64,000 bases of DNA from the NCBI GenBank assembly GCA_028023455.1, contig JAQFVV010001042.1, positions 60,656 through 124,655 on the forward strand, in the 5' to 3' direction. This document shows positions 13,901 through 28,900 of the stretch, in pieces. Every line of letters starts with the position of its first letter. The stretch's first letter is position 1. A program made the position numbers and the translations under genes. Source of the stretch: Epiperipatus broadwayi (lineage: Eukaryota > Onychophora > Udeonychophora > Euonychophora > Peripatidae). A model generated the notes under the pieces. It saw only the letters and a list, made by a program, of their open reading frames with translations, did not search any database and was not told where the DNA came from.

Positions 13901-16900
13901 ATATGAAGATATGCAAAGAAAGTAAAGGAGAAGAATAAGAGAATAATTTAAATTTTGCCATTATAATTCAATATTTAGTTAATTTCTTTTCTTTTAGCAA
14001 TTGTAATTCAATGTAAGCACATTAATTGGGTTCATTGTGTACAAAATAAGATAATTATGATCTATTGCTATTTTATTAATATATAGATGTGTGTACAAGG
14101 ACTAATAATTTTAAATTTTCAGTGTTTATATAAATATATTATAGAAAGATTAATAATAAACATTTATCAGTTTAATTAGATGATAGAAATAGTCCACTAT
14201 ATAATTACAAATATTATAGAATATATATTACTGTTAATTATTGGAGAGATTTAAATATGTTGATAGTTACGAATAATAATATTTAAGGTTCCGAACTTTA
14301 CAATTTAGGCAATTATCATTATTTGTTCATATTCTTCAATTTCACAGTTTTTTGTAAACTATTTTTAAAAATGGTCAATTTGAAACATCAAAATATAATA
14401 TACCAAAAAGTATTTTAGTTTTAAAAAAAGAAGAATATGTTTTTTTTTTGCTTTCACAAGATTATACATAAACATCACATGATCACCATCTCATACTAGC
14501 ACATAATTGTTGTAAACAAAGGAAAAACTCTTTTCTCCATACAGTAGTGCCACCCTGTGCTAACCAGAGTAATCAATAGATGCCAGAAGGCTTGTGATGA
14601 TGGCCACAAGCCAGAAACTAGTCTGGGGATATTGGATGAGTAGGCACTAGATAGGGATTTTATGCACAAGCCTTCTGGCATCTATTGATTACTCTGGTTA
14701 GCACAGGGTGGCACTACTATATGGAGAAAAGAGTTTTGCCTTTGTTTACAAAGATTATACATAATTATATTGAAATTAAACTGAGAGCTGCAAACCTCTC
14801 AAGCGCTTGTGACTATCAACAGTTGCCAATACCATCTGTGCTTTATAAAATAAATATTATTTACATAATTATATTGTAATTGGAATAAACATAAAAAATA
14901 TCATGGAAGATTTTAACTATTGAATGAAAATTTGCAATATAAGAATTTACAAATATATAATAACCATATTGAGAAAAACTTTCTTACAATTTGTTTTATT
15001 TTATGAGCTTAGCCGACTTTCAACTCCTACAAGTCATAAACGTAGCATAAATTGTAAATTAGGATGGGTGTATATATGTCGTTATTGCTCATTATCGTAA
15101 AATTTAAATATGTGTTTTAATTAGTGGAACATCTATGACTTGTAGAGTCAAAAGTCAATTAAGCACATAAAATAAAACAAATTATAAGAAAGCCTTTCTC
15201 CATATAGCTATCATATATTTATAATTACAGTAATTTGAGTTAAAGCGTATAATTTTATAATCACAATATAAGTATTTGTTATATCTCTCTATATTTTCTT
15301 TTTTTTTAGTAAAAGGTTTTATTGATTCAAAGAGCGATGGTAATTCGTTATCACATACTTCTGGTAATTCGTTATCTCATACTTCATGTCACGGACTTTT
15401 CAATGATACTAGGTAATATATAAAAATAATGTTATATTTGTGTATTAAAGACATTTGCTTTAGTATTATTAATAATGCCTTGTGTGACTTTAATATATTA
15501 CACTTATTAAAAGACTATGATTAACAATGATGTTGAAATTGCAAAATTAAATGATCTTTATCAGCTACTGTTCCAAAGATCTTTTTTTTAAATGTATAGT
15601 ACTGTACTGTATTTATTTTATAAAATGATTTTCTACAATTAATTATTTATGATTATATGTTGATGCAATAAAATCTGTTTAATTTTTGTAGTAAAGTCAT
15701 AATCTTATCGATATTATTATGACTTTGCAAATATAAAAACAAATACAAGACTACTTATGTAAAGAATCTAGAGATTTTTTTTTACACTATTAATTTTGAA
15801 TGAACAAAATCGCTAATAACGTAATTTTAATTACTGAATATTAGTGGTATTAACCTTTTTATTTACTCAGAATTGACATATCATTATGAGTGATTAATAA
15901 TAAAATAAATCATTAGTCAATCTTGCAACTGGATTTGAAATTCTTCTACTGTAGACCAGGCCAACTATTTAGCCTTTGTCAGCTTGTGCAATTATCCCAT
16001 AGAATATATAACTAGAAAAACAATAATGCTGGGATATTAAAACATATTTATTTTCATCAATGCTCTGGCCACTTAGTAACATTAGGGTACTGGCCAACTA
16101 TAATTTAAATTCTAATAGAGACTAAACTAAATAAAATATAGTGCATGGACTTTAAAAAATATACTCTTCCCACCGATCCAGAATCATCATCATCTGGATT
16201 CCCATACACTAAATATATATGACCCTTATTCTATATAGATGTTATGCATGAATCTAGCTCAGGAAGCAAGAACTCTTGTTTATTACTGTGATGAACAGGG
16301 AAATTAATAAATTAGCTTATTATAAATAACCTTAAGCAAATCATGGGTTTCTACCACTTATAAATAACTATCTTTATTGAGATCATCAAAAAAAAACTAA
16401 ATCCTAGAATATAAGTTGCAATGATATAAGGTCACACACATAATGTACTTCATGAAACAGGAATTGGATAGAATAAAGTAAGACTAGAAAGAATTTTTTT
16501 AAAAAAAACCCCAATCATTTAATATCTAATTAATAACAACAAAAACAAAGATGACATGATAGTACGGCATTTCAAACACTCATTTCGAATATATATATAT
16601 TCACAAAAATTATAATAACCAACCAATTAATTTATATTCATGAATTGATTTTAAATTCTTTAAAAATAACTAAGAGTTTGTTAAATATTTTCAAAAATCA
16701 AAGATAGCAATCTTTGATTCTACCCAGAGAACAAATTGAGAGAGAGAAAAAACTTATTACATTTATGAAACAAACAAAAAATGCTAATAATAAAAAAATA
16801 ATAGCTTTAGCCATGGCTTTAATGTTGATTTTTCAATTGCAATTTCCAATTTTCTATTCAATTGAACTTTTCCTTGAATGCTTCTTGGACATGGCATAGA

Positions 16901-19900
16901 TAATATGTCCTTTTCCTGGTCTGTAGCAATTCCAGGTAATTGAAAAAATAGCACATTTTGACCATTTGGTTCTCCTCTTAAAGTTCCAGATGAGATAGAT
17001 ATAGATACTCATGTTCTTGATTGAAGTCAAGGTTGCAAATGGGTTTTACCTTCCCTATATTTTCTTCCAGTGATGGTAGGTTACTTGGAGGAAAATGATG
17101 TCTAGCTTTTAGCTGAATTTAGCACATGGTTTTCATTGTATAAACCATTTTCAGTGTGAAACTCATAATGTTACAAGCTTCATAAAAACTGCTATTTTAT
17201 TCAATAGCTTCATATCATCTGGATTAAGCTTGGGTTGTTCTCTCTTTAACAACTATGTTAGAAATAATTTCTTTTATATTTTTCAGCCACAGAATTAAGA
17301 TTTGACTGCTCTCTTCAACAATTAAGTGTGCAATACCTCTTTCCAGACACTTAGGTATAATCACTAATTCCCATCTCCACATATATTTTTTCTTGAACAA
17401 TCTTACCCACAAGCCAATTACAATCTGTCTCTTACATGATAATATTCATGACAACCAATTAAATAAAATTTTATAACTACAATTATTCAGACAATTATCT
17501 CCTTACTCATGGATTAAAAACAAGTCAAAAACTTAAATTTAACAACATAAAATTCTTGACATTTTTTTATAATTAAAAATCAAATCTTCTTGCAAAAAAA
17601 ACCCCAAGATAATCTGTTAATTACACTGATTTGATTTTTCTTTTTCATTAAATAGAGATAAAGAAAACAACTCTGATTAATTAAAATAAAATTTACAAAG
17701 TTATTAAAATATTTTGTTCTTCCCTCTCTTTTATTTTTTTTATTATTTTTTTAAAAAAATATTCTTAAATATATTTAATGTTTGAAAATTTTCATATTAT
17801 CATATGGGGATTTTACAAAAATTTAATTAAATAAACACCCATAATAAAATATGTATTGGAAAATTAAATTTTCTTTTCCCCATTAATTAAATTTTTTTTA
17901 TTCTCAAACATGAGGAACATGTTGCCAACTATCTGATTATTTACTTTTCTAAAACAGCTATATAACCAACTTGTTACAATATACATTTAGAAAAATAACC
18001 ACACACATATACAGTATATATATTTGGATCAGAGCTAATTTTAACAACCTAGCATTTTATAATATATACTATTGTAATTGCATCTTTTTATTTTTGTTTA
18101 CATACAATTCCGTAGATTTTTTAATAAAGTTTTTTTTTTTCTCATGTGTCAAAGCATTGGCTGGGAAGCAAACCTGCAACAACTGCCTGTGAGGCTGTTG
18201 TGCTGACCACTCGGACACCAACGCTTGACTTATTTTTAAAATATAGTTTGCATTGTTTTATTACTAATAAAATATTTGTTACTTTAGATTGAGTTGCTAT
18301 ATTAATGTGTTTCTCTTTTTCTCCTGATATTTTATATATATATATGAGCTTTTATATATATGACATACACACGTATTTATATGTATGAAATATACATTTT
18401 TTATAGATTGACAATTAATTATGAATATATAAGATTGTGTGTGTTGAATGTATGAACGTGTGTATGCATAAAACAATAATTTAATGTGCATGGAATTTAT
18501 AGAATGAATATCTATATTTTGTTGTAGTTGAAAACAGGAATTGAAATCTAGAGGGATTGTTTTTAACAATGATATCAATTTTTCCAATATATATGTATGA
18601 AAGTGGTAAATATCCTGTATTTTTTTTAAAAAAAGTTCATTTAAAATTAGTGATAACAAAATGATTCTGCATTAAAGAAGTTTTCATAAGCAGTTATAAC
18701 TTAAGATTAATATGATTGTATAAGAAATTGCTAATTTGCTTTAACAATTTCTTTAAAATTATCCATTAAAAAAAGAATTTTTAAAATAGAATTCATAAGA
18801 ACTTTAATTCTTTTTACTGGATGTCCGTTTATATTCAATTTTATCTCTATATGATCATTTAAAAGTTTACAAAAACTGACCTGTATTTTGGAAAGTACTG
18901 TCTAAAATACTAAAGCATGTTTATTAGAAAATGAGAATGATTTGAAATGTACCAATTATCTTTTATAAATAGTATCATTAAGCTTATCATCTTTAAATAT
19001 TTGAAGAACTAAATGTATACTTATTTTTCAGACCTCTAAAAAGTATTTTCAAAATAGTTCTGGAAAAAGTTCACATTTTATTAAATTCTCATTGCCTTAT
19101 TGGACTCTCGAAACTTATGTAATCTAACAATAAATTATAGGATAATTAAATTAGGTAAAATTTTTAGGAATTGGAATATAGTAAATTAATTTAGGTAGTA
19201 ACAGCAATTAACATTGCAGAAGTTGTTACAAATTTAAAAGAAAAATATTTATAGGTCGCTTCATCAGCCTCAAAAGTAGGTTGTTCTTTCATAATAATTT
19301 TAGTATTTTGTCAATAACTCTAAAATACACAAAAATATATAACTGGAAATATACTTTTAGTTCGCATGAAATAATCTTATGTGATTACATATTTATTAGA
19401 TTTAAATAGATTTCTATTTTTTTTATTGTTGGTGTGTTTATTATATTATAATTTAAATAATGTTCACTGGATTGAATTGCTATGGAATAGGTTGTCATAA
19501 AAAGGAGACATCTTAATAATATTCCTATAAAGAATGAAAGCCTGGTTTGATATGGTGAATACATTTTTTTCATATTTCAATTTTGTTTAAAATTATCATT
19601 TTAAATTTTATAAAAAAGCCACAGTATGAAATTTGATTGTTTAAAGTGATTTATATAAGTATATAAATATTTTATATATTTATACACAATGGGTTTTGTT
19701 TTGCAACAAAAATAAAATTATAGATTTTATTGCATATATTTATAAATTTAAAATTATTTCGGAATTATTAAAATGTTTTTTCAGTCCATCAATATTTTTT
19801 TATACATTTAATTTGTGAAAATTCAAATCAAAAATATTACTTATAAGAGTGTACGTGTATCTGCTTACATACTAAATGCATTGTTAAATAAGATATTAGA

Positions 19901-22900
19901 TAGTATGTAACAATTTTTGAATTTTAAATCGTAACATTACAACATGCACAATTTTCTAAAGAGCATTTTAATTTTTAGATTCATAATTATAAGTTTCAAC
20001 TTATTAATATAATAATTTATCATGATGTATAAAATTGTTTAAGTATCTTATGTATAGAAGTATTTACTTGGATAAAGATGGAAGTAAATAACTCAGCAAC
20101 CTTATATTTTTAGTCACAAACTCTTTTGATTATCATTGTTAGTTATTAACCATATCCTTAACACATTATAATATCTTCTTTAAATTTACATCATAATTAA
20201 TCAGCTCTGAAATTTAAGATTGCATTATATCATAATGAAAATTAGTACAGTCTTAGAATAAATGCAAATATATTAATTATACTATTTGATCTACAAGCAT
20301 TAAACTTCCTGAGCTTTCCTATCTTTGAATATTATTTTACATAAATGTATTAATAATTATTAGTAACAGATATCAGAAAAAGGAAACAATTTCAAAAATG
20401 CATGTTTGACTAGTAAGAAATTTTAAGTGTATCTAAAGATAATATAGCTGGGGACAAAAGAGGGATGTGGTTATGTTTAATAAAAATATATACTTTTTAA
20501 TTGAATTTAAAATGGATAACTGGGTTATGAATGATATGATAATCTCTAGTCCAATAAATGATTTGTAATAATCATTAATAATGCATTATGACAACTTTTA
20601 GATCAAATTGTAATAATTTGGTACTGATGAATACTGAACAAATAAGGAAGATGTCAGCGATTTTGTGACCTAGGCCAACTGTTCTGTTAGAAATGCATTT
20701 TGGGAATCAATTGTCTTAACCCATAGTTTTCAAAAATATGTTAGAAGTTTTAAGTATATCTAATTATACAATATATATGTAATTTTTTTTTTTTTAGGAA
20801 ATGGAAAATTATTGTACCCTTATTTATTTTTGGCATTGTGCTCATCATTACCATGGTTAATCCTTCTGTAAGTTTGAACTATTTTGAAGATGAATTTTTA
20901 ACATAAACACATGTATAACACACATACCACATATATAATATATTGAAATGGCATCACTCATATTAACAAATTGACAGCTACAACATCTAATGTAAATTTA
21001 AATGAAAATGCAACATTGATAATGCCGCACTTTTATTAGATATTATAATTGTGGATTTATTATCATCATGGTTATCATTATCTCCAAGTTTAATTCAGTT
21101 TCTCTGATCAATAGTTTTTCTACATTGTTTCAACAAATTTATTTATCTCATCCATCTTATATGTAGTCTCTGTTAATATCTTTTAAAATTTTTTGGAATT
21201 TAGTTTAAGATTTTTCTTCTATATTTTGTAATAATATGTCCAACCCAACTCCATTTCAACCATAATTATTTTAATGATGCTGTTTATTTTATACCCATGT
21301 ATTTTGCTTTGGATACATTCTTCTTAGTAATATTGACCTATATCTCTCCATATTTCATAATGAAATCTGAAGTCTCTGTTTTGTTCTTTTATTAAGTGGC
21401 CAAGCCAGATATCTATAAATAAGTATTGGTAAAACACATTTATCCATTTCAATTTAAAGTTATTTCTACTGAAAATATTCATTCTAAGTTTAATTCTGTC
21501 ATTATTCATTCTTTTTGTTTCTATCTTTATTAATAATCTGATTTAAGTACTGTATTTTATAATTATTAAACCATATCTAATTATTTCTATCAATCCTTAT
21601 TTTTCTTTCTCTGAAAAGCTATTGAACATTACTTCTTATCTTTATAACAATTATCTCCTTGCTTTCATCTGGTAGCTCTTGCAATATTTCCTGAAACTCT
21701 TTAATAAGTATTACTTGTAAAAATAACTATATTATTTGAAAAATCTAGATGATTTACATAATCTCCATTTATTTTTATTTTCTTAATTCCCCATTTTACT
21801 TCATAAAATATTTTCCATAAAATTGCTTTAAACCATTTTATAAAGATGGAATCCTTCTGCTATGCACTCTTATCAATGCTAATTTTTTTAAGTATCATAA
21901 TGTAATTGAATCATTTCTGCATTTTGATAAATATTTTTGGTTGTTTTATAATAGCGTGTTGAAACCGTCAGAGGGCGGGGTTTGTTTGTAAACAAAGATA
22001 AATATAATGTTGCTGGGGTCGCCACCACCACCGGGTTTGTTTATTATCACATTTCAAAGTTAATATCAAATAAATTTTTTTCACACAACAAAAAAAAATA
22101 TGCAGAAATCAAAAAATAGAATTTAAAAAAGGACTTAATTTTTTTTGTTATTCTTTTCATTACTCATATTTTTTTGGGGCCGGGTTTTTTTTTTTATATG
22201 TATGTTTTTGATTTTGTTGATCACATTTAAAACTACTATCTATCAAATAAAATTTTTGAATGAAAAAAAAAAAGGGGTACATCAATCGAAATGAATTTTA
22301 AAAAGTAGTTACTTTTTATTTTTCTCATTACTTACATTTTTTGGGGGTTGGGTATTCTATGAAATCAACTTCTTTTTTATATTTTTGTTGTTTTATAATA
22401 AATTACAATTAAATGGATTTCCATTTAACGGTAAAACATTTACAACCAAAAGGTCCAACTTTGGGGTGGGGGTTACAATTCCTAACCGAACGGAACGCTC
22501 CAACTCGAAGGTTGACCAACTTTTTACCGTAATTACCAAAAACATAAATATATTTACGGCAATTAAAACCAACTTTTAGGGCTGTTCAGGAACAGCATGC
22601 ATGCAGCTTCAAGCTCTTTTGTTTGATAACCCTTCCAGCATCAGTCAGAGAATCTTTGACATTCGGAGCAAATTCCCTATTTCAGCCATTTGATGAAGCT
22701 CGCCGTTGTTCTCGCAGAAACGTGACTTACAGCGTGATTTCATCCAAATTGTGCTTGCACCTACACTTGTCGAATTTTTTGAGCCGGAAATGTGGGCTAG
22801 GGAAGCATGAGACTCTGCTGATAATTGTTAGTAGACATTCCTAAAAGATGGGAGATAGAAAGGGGTGGTCTTAATGGATATTAAAATAGTTTTGACAATC

Positions 22901-25900
22901 GGAATTCCAGACACCCTCACACAATACTGTAGCCAAAAGTGAAATGTGATCGCACATCAAAAATGCTTAGCCCACATCTGAACTGTAAGCTGACACAATA
23001 GCTTCTGCGGCAGATTCAATGTCATGTTTCTGTGCATTAGCATAGAAATAGTACACAGCAGCCACCCCGTACAAAGAACTCTTTCTAGGCTTATGCATTA
23101 GAAATAGAACACTCACTAGTGGTGGTAGGCCTCCTAAATGGCATATTTCTGTGCGCTATCACAGAAATAACACCCTCCGGCGGTTTCAACATGCTATTGT
23201 AAAACAATCATATTTTTCATCATATGACAGCATCTTGATCTGTCTTAATGGTCAAATATTTTAATCACTATCAAAATGCTTATAAAATCAAATAACTTAA
23301 AATTTACAAATACAAAGTTTAATGGCAACAACTACCCATTGGTCTTTTCTCTAATTTGCGATCTATTGTGCTAAAATCATATTTAAATCTGGTTAGTTAT
23401 TTTAGTTGGTTTGAGTCCAAAATTCTCTATAAATAAGTCATAATGATCTTAGTAAAGGTCTTGTATAGAACTAAGAGAATATTGATAATTCTATAATTCC
23501 TAATTTCTTTTTATCTTTCTTAAATATCAATATCAAGACTGTATTCTTCCAATTATCTAAATTTGCCATTTAAATTTATAGTATATAGGAGGAGTCAGCA
23601 AAATCTTTTAAAGGATCTAATAGGGTGCTATGATCAAATTACTACAGGGTAAAAGTTTGTAAAATTGTGTGGACACACTTATTTTTTTTTTAAGTACTTT
23701 TATAAAATTACATGATGATTAAGATCTTTGTTTAATTTTGATATTTTCTGCAAACTGTATATGCAATTTTTAAAATTTTTTGAAAAAATAATTTTCTTTC
23801 CATATCTCTTTTATAAAACATTTCATTCATTCAGCCTTAATCTAATTTTTAATTTTTAAAAATGTAAGAAATTTATCTTTTGAAAAAAAAAAAAGCTGAT
23901 TTTTATGCTTTTTTCTATACAAAAATGAAAAATTAATGACCTTTGCACTGGATGTAGTTTTTTTTTAGTCTCACTTTCTGATTACCAATATTACATAATC
24001 AAAAAACAATTTTTTGCTTCATTTGCTGATTATAATAAGACAGAAAAACATTTGATAGCAGTATGTTTTCATTCCGAGATACACAACATTGCACGTCACA
24101 TAAAACCATCTGCCATCCTCTGGTATGTAGCTTTATTAACAATGTTTATTTTGACACTTGATTCTCTTAAAATATCCAAAATAATTTCATTCTTTAAAAC
24201 AGCTTTTATACTATCCATAAATTTAATTGCATGTCTCATCTCTTCATTTAAAATAATTGGTATTTCAAAAGATGTCATTGTTATATGGATTAGTTTTGTT
24301 TTTATTATATAATTCTTTGGGGGGAAAAAATCATACTTAGGTGCCATTTCTCTTTTTAATAATTGTATCATCTTTTCAGATACCAATATGTTGTTTTATA
24401 TTTTTGTGACTTTTATTTACATAGCTTTCCTTGGCAGTTACATTTTCTTACAACATTGCTAACTCTTTTTTTTTTGTACCATTTTACAGAATTCTATATA
24501 TTCAATTCTTTTAAATGGATAATTTTGAAATATTTTATATTTCTTTTTTTTTATATATGTTATCTTGTTTTGGTTGAAAATTTGTCAAATTGCTGTTTTT
24601 TTAATCAACTATTGGGATACATCTTAATAATGTCCATTATTTTATCTTCGACTTCTTTCTAGTCTGAATTAGTTTTCAAAAATGTTTCAGACTTGAAATC
24701 TGTTGATATTTTTAAATAATTTATAAGTTTCAGTTTAAATTCATTAGAGTATTTCTGAAGATTGGAAATATATATTATTAAAATTGTCTTAATGTTTCTT
24801 TAGCTTTGCATTAACATGCATTTTACATTTCTTTAATCACTGATTACGTCTTATATTGAATCTATTAAGCACATTACATTCCTAAAACATGCTTATTTTT
24901 ATTTATTAAAAATATAATCCATTTTTGTTTTGACTGTTTAGATGCTAATATAACCATTTTCATTTTGGATTTTTCTCAAAATAAAATTCTTATTGATTTT
25001 TTTATTTGAAAATTCTGCAAATTTAAATCATCTTTCATTTTTGTCTCAATAGCCAAATTTACCCACAACACTTTCATCTTTCAAATACATATAAATAGCT
25101 TCATATAATTTATGCAAGTATGTCATTTACCATCTTTCAAATACATATAAATAGCTTCATATAATTTATACAAGTATGTCATTTACTCTTAATTTAATTA
25201 TTCTTACACTCAAATGATATTATTTTTTTGTTTCATGTGTATTATTTTTTGTCTATTTATTTTTTTATCACACTTGAAGTAAATTCTTTCCTTCTTTGCA
25301 TTTACTTTTTTCTTCTACATTCTTTCTTATCTCTCACTTTTTCCCCTTCTTTCTCAATTTATTATCTTTTTATTTACCTTTTATCTTATTTTTCTATTTA
25401 TTATGAATTCTTTTTGTGGATGTTGTCATTATTAATATTTTTTTGTTCTTCCTTTATTACTTTTTTGTCATATTTCCATTTTTGTTTTTTCCCCTCTCCC
25501 TCATTTTCATCTCTTTTTTTCTCTTTTGTTTCTTTTTCTTTTACTCCTTTTTGTATTCTGTTATTTTATAAATTTGTATAAATATGATTTTAATAATGAT
25601 TAAATGTTTTTCAGGGTTTTGTTGAAGTATTGGACAAAGGCGTTTCCTTCTGCTTAAATCTTGAACATTCTGTTTTTGTATTTTTGATGTCCATAAACTC
25701 AAGAAGAGGGCTATTTAAGTACGACTAATATTAATAATTTATTTTTTATCAATCTCCTTTGTTTTGTTGTTATAAGAATAGCATAGTTATTTTATATATT
25801 TAAGAGATCTTTTCTACAAATTTATATCAGTATATTGTTGAAATTTTTTAAAATAGTTAATTTTTTTTTTATAAAACAAAGAACATTGTAAACTGTTGGT

Positions 25901-28900
25901 TTGACTAAAGAAATTGCATGGTACTAAATTTTTATAAGGAATGATTATAATTATTATTAACATCTACTATAATATTATATTACTAACATAATAAATGCTC
26001 ATAATATATGTTATTTACTATGAAAAAAAGTAATTCATTTCTAATACTGCATTAAGTTACACCAAATAATGTTTGTATACATGAATGAATATCACAATTT
26101 AATACATTTTGACAAATATTTATAAGATTTAATTAACATCAAATAGGAGCATTATGAATAGAAAAAAAAAGACCAATTTTGCATAAAGCTTTAAATTCTT
26201 TAGAAGTTACAATTCATCCAAACCACTTCAAATTCTTTTTAGCTTACCTTTTATTGTACATATATACATATATCTATGTTTCGACTGCTCTGCAGTCTTC
26301 TTCAGAGTGAGTTTACTTTAATCCTTGAAAAATACATTGTTTTTTTTAAGGATTAAAGTAAACTGTCTCTGAAGAAAACCTTTTATTGTACATATATACA
26401 TATACCTACATTTCGACTGTCCTGCAGTCTTCTTCAGAGCCAATTTACTTTAATCCTTTAAAAACCCCTTTTTATTTAAAGGATTAAAGTAAATTGGCTC
26501 TGAAGAAGATTGCAAAACAATCGATGAAAATAGTCCAATAAGAAAATACAAATAGGTGTATGTATGTATATATGTACAATAAAAGGTTTTTGCTAAAAAG
26601 TGTTAGAAGCGGTTTGGATAAATTGTATTTATAAAAGATATTACAGCAAAATAAAGAAAAGAGTGATTTTAGTAATATTTCTCTAGAAATTGTTAAATTA
26701 ATGTAAGTTTTATATAAGCATCTTTATCACTTAATACATAAAAAATATATATAATTTACAAACATAAAATATTATATCTTAATTTATTTACATACATTAC
26801 TTATTGTTCTAAATATTAATAATCTGATAAAACTATTAGAATGAGAATTTATAGGATGGAATAAAAGTTCCTTTAGCACAATATTTTATTAAAACAATTA
26901 TATTCCATTAACTATTTAGTCACAATTATATTTCAACTAAATAAAATATCAAATAAAGTTTAATCAAATCAAAACAAATGGGTAAAATAAAATAAAAAAT
27001 ATTTATAAGCAAAATTTTAAAAAATAACTTTTAGTGCAAGTAAGGAATCCTTTGAGAAACATGATTTAGAAGTTCTCAGTAAGGAGAATTTCTCATAGAA
27101 TGTACAAAACAGATCCTATAGTTGTGAATCTTCAAAAAAGATTCTGATCCATCAATGTCGAAAAATTTCTCCATAGAAATGGTGATCAATTTTTTAGTTA
27201 AAGCTTACGTTCTTGAGACCCTATTATCTTTTCATTCTTTTTTTAAAATCAAAATTTTAATAGTTAAAGAAAATTGATAACAAACTTGTAAGCTGCCCCT
27301 CAATTGTTTTTTTGATTTAATGATATAATAAAGATAAAATTAGGTATAGGTGCAACATTTAACAAACATTTGCACATATTTTGTCTTTATTGCATGTTCA
27401 TTGTTAAAAAAAGACTTAAATACCAAATCAAATATATTTATATAACATATCAACAGAAACAATATTATGATCCAGATATTCTTAATTTTTCTGTTCACTT
27501 AACTAAATCTGGACCTAGCACATTTGCGTGTGTGGCACAATTGTCCTCAAAGCTGTAAAGAGTTGTTACAAAATAGATTAATAAAAACGAATGAGCTGAG
27601 CACTATCGAAAGATCTTGCCTACATAATCATAGCTTGGCTGCTAATACAGTTAACGATATGCAAATATGCTAATTATGCTAGACATTCCATTTCTTTGAT
27701 AAAGCACAGCATGTATCCTTCCTGTTTATGGCATCTTTGTCTCTCTAGATGAAGAGGGCCTCTTTGATTTTTCTTTTAAGGCCATGTCTCTCTCTACACA
27801 TGATTGTGGGATTGTCTGGAATACACTCATGGTGACTTGTGTTCTGGTGCTGAAAGAAAACCGAATAGGTAGAAGGATCGTTGAGAACTCTATTGTATGA
27901 ATATTTGTGTTGTGCTGATCATGTGGACTGTAGGTGGGATCTGTAAAAGTGGAGTTTGGTCTTTAGTATTGTTAATTAAATTGTTAGAGTTTGGGGAGGG
28001 GGGTCGAAAGCAAAGCTGATATCTGTTATTGAGGATGGAATGCAATTTACTGTGTAAATTGGAGATGTTATGGTAGCAATAATCTAGCTTTATCTTGTTT
28101 GATGTGGGCATTAAGCTGTTTATACTGAAAATGTAAGATTAGACTATACCACTCTCACAAAAGATAGGGATTGGTTTTGATTTGCTTTTAACATCTTGTG
28201 GAAGGATAAATCATACCCCCCCCCCCAAACTTCAACAATTTAATTAACAAAACTAAAGACCAAACACTTTTACAGACCCCCCATACAGTATATATTGCTT
28301 GCTCCAACAATAACTGTAAAGGTACATACTATGGGGAAAGCAGAGCATCTTTGTCCACATGATTATCATAACACAAATATTCATACAATAGAACTCTCAA
28401 CGATCCTTTTACCTATTCGGTTTTCTTTCGGCACCAGAACACAAGTCACCATGAGTGTATTCCAAACAATCCCACAGTTGTGTGTACAGAGAGACCTGAC
28501 CTTAAAAGAAAAATCAAAGAGGCCTTCTTCATCTCAAGAGACAAAGACGCCATAAACAGGAAAGACACATGCTCTGCTTTATCGAAGAAATGGAGTGTCT
28601 AGCATAATTAGCATATTGTTAATGATATTAGCATCCAAGCTATGATTATGAAAGCAAGATCCTTTGAAAGTGCTCAGCTCATTTGTTTTTATTTATCTAT
28701 TTTGTAACAACATTTTACAGCTTTGAGGACAATTGTGCCACACATGCAAATATGCTAGAATATATATATTTCCCCAATGTAAAAAAATTATTTGACTTAA
28801 TCGCTAAATCTGGATCCTTAAAAAAGTTTCCTATATAAGACTGTGACTAATATAATAATAAAGATTATACACTAACACACAGAGATCATACACTGTTAAT

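Larger units (their letters stand above)
27496..28760. mobile_element. 1.25-kb palindrome of two Penelope-like copies
   Basis: The arms match along almost their whole length (for example ACAATTGTCCTCAAAGCTGT at 27540 and its complement at about 28720), with a centre near 28.15 kb. Each arm carries the same GIY-YIG-derived coding remnant pointing outward from the centre, so this is an inverted pair of Penelope-like element ends rather than a simple MITE. The left arm lacks about 70 bases of the GIY-YIG core that the right arm keeps. Confidence 0.85.

Noticed and set aside
14496-14879. Mirrored 61- and 64-aa frames on both strands
   Set aside because: Both arise from the arms of fold-back copy A and are not genes.
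9470-16310. One LTR retrotransposon with the two dispersed repeats as LTRs
   Set aside because: The sequence between them contains exons 1-4 of a host gene and unrelated insertions, so they are separate copies.
18153-18225. Functional tRNA gene on the - strand
   Set aside because: The acceptor stem is good, but the T stem and anticodon arm do not pair properly; kept only as a tRNA-like sequence.
18297-18659. 120-aa frame on the - strand
   Set aside because: Low-complexity Ile/Tyr/His-rich translation of AT repeats with no domain and no splice or context support.
24052-24662. Two open frames of 86 and 99 aa on the + strand
   Set aside because: Antisense to, or AT-rich flank of, the LINE reverse transcriptase remnant on the - strand.
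25228-25581. 117-aa frame on the + strand, rich in Phe/Ser/Leu
   Set aside because: Translation of the pyrimidine-rich tract before the exon 6 acceptor; composition artefact.
28295-28555. 86-aa frame taken as a host gene
   Set aside because: It is the shifted-frame reading of a Penelope-like GIY-YIG remnant and lies in a palindrome arm.
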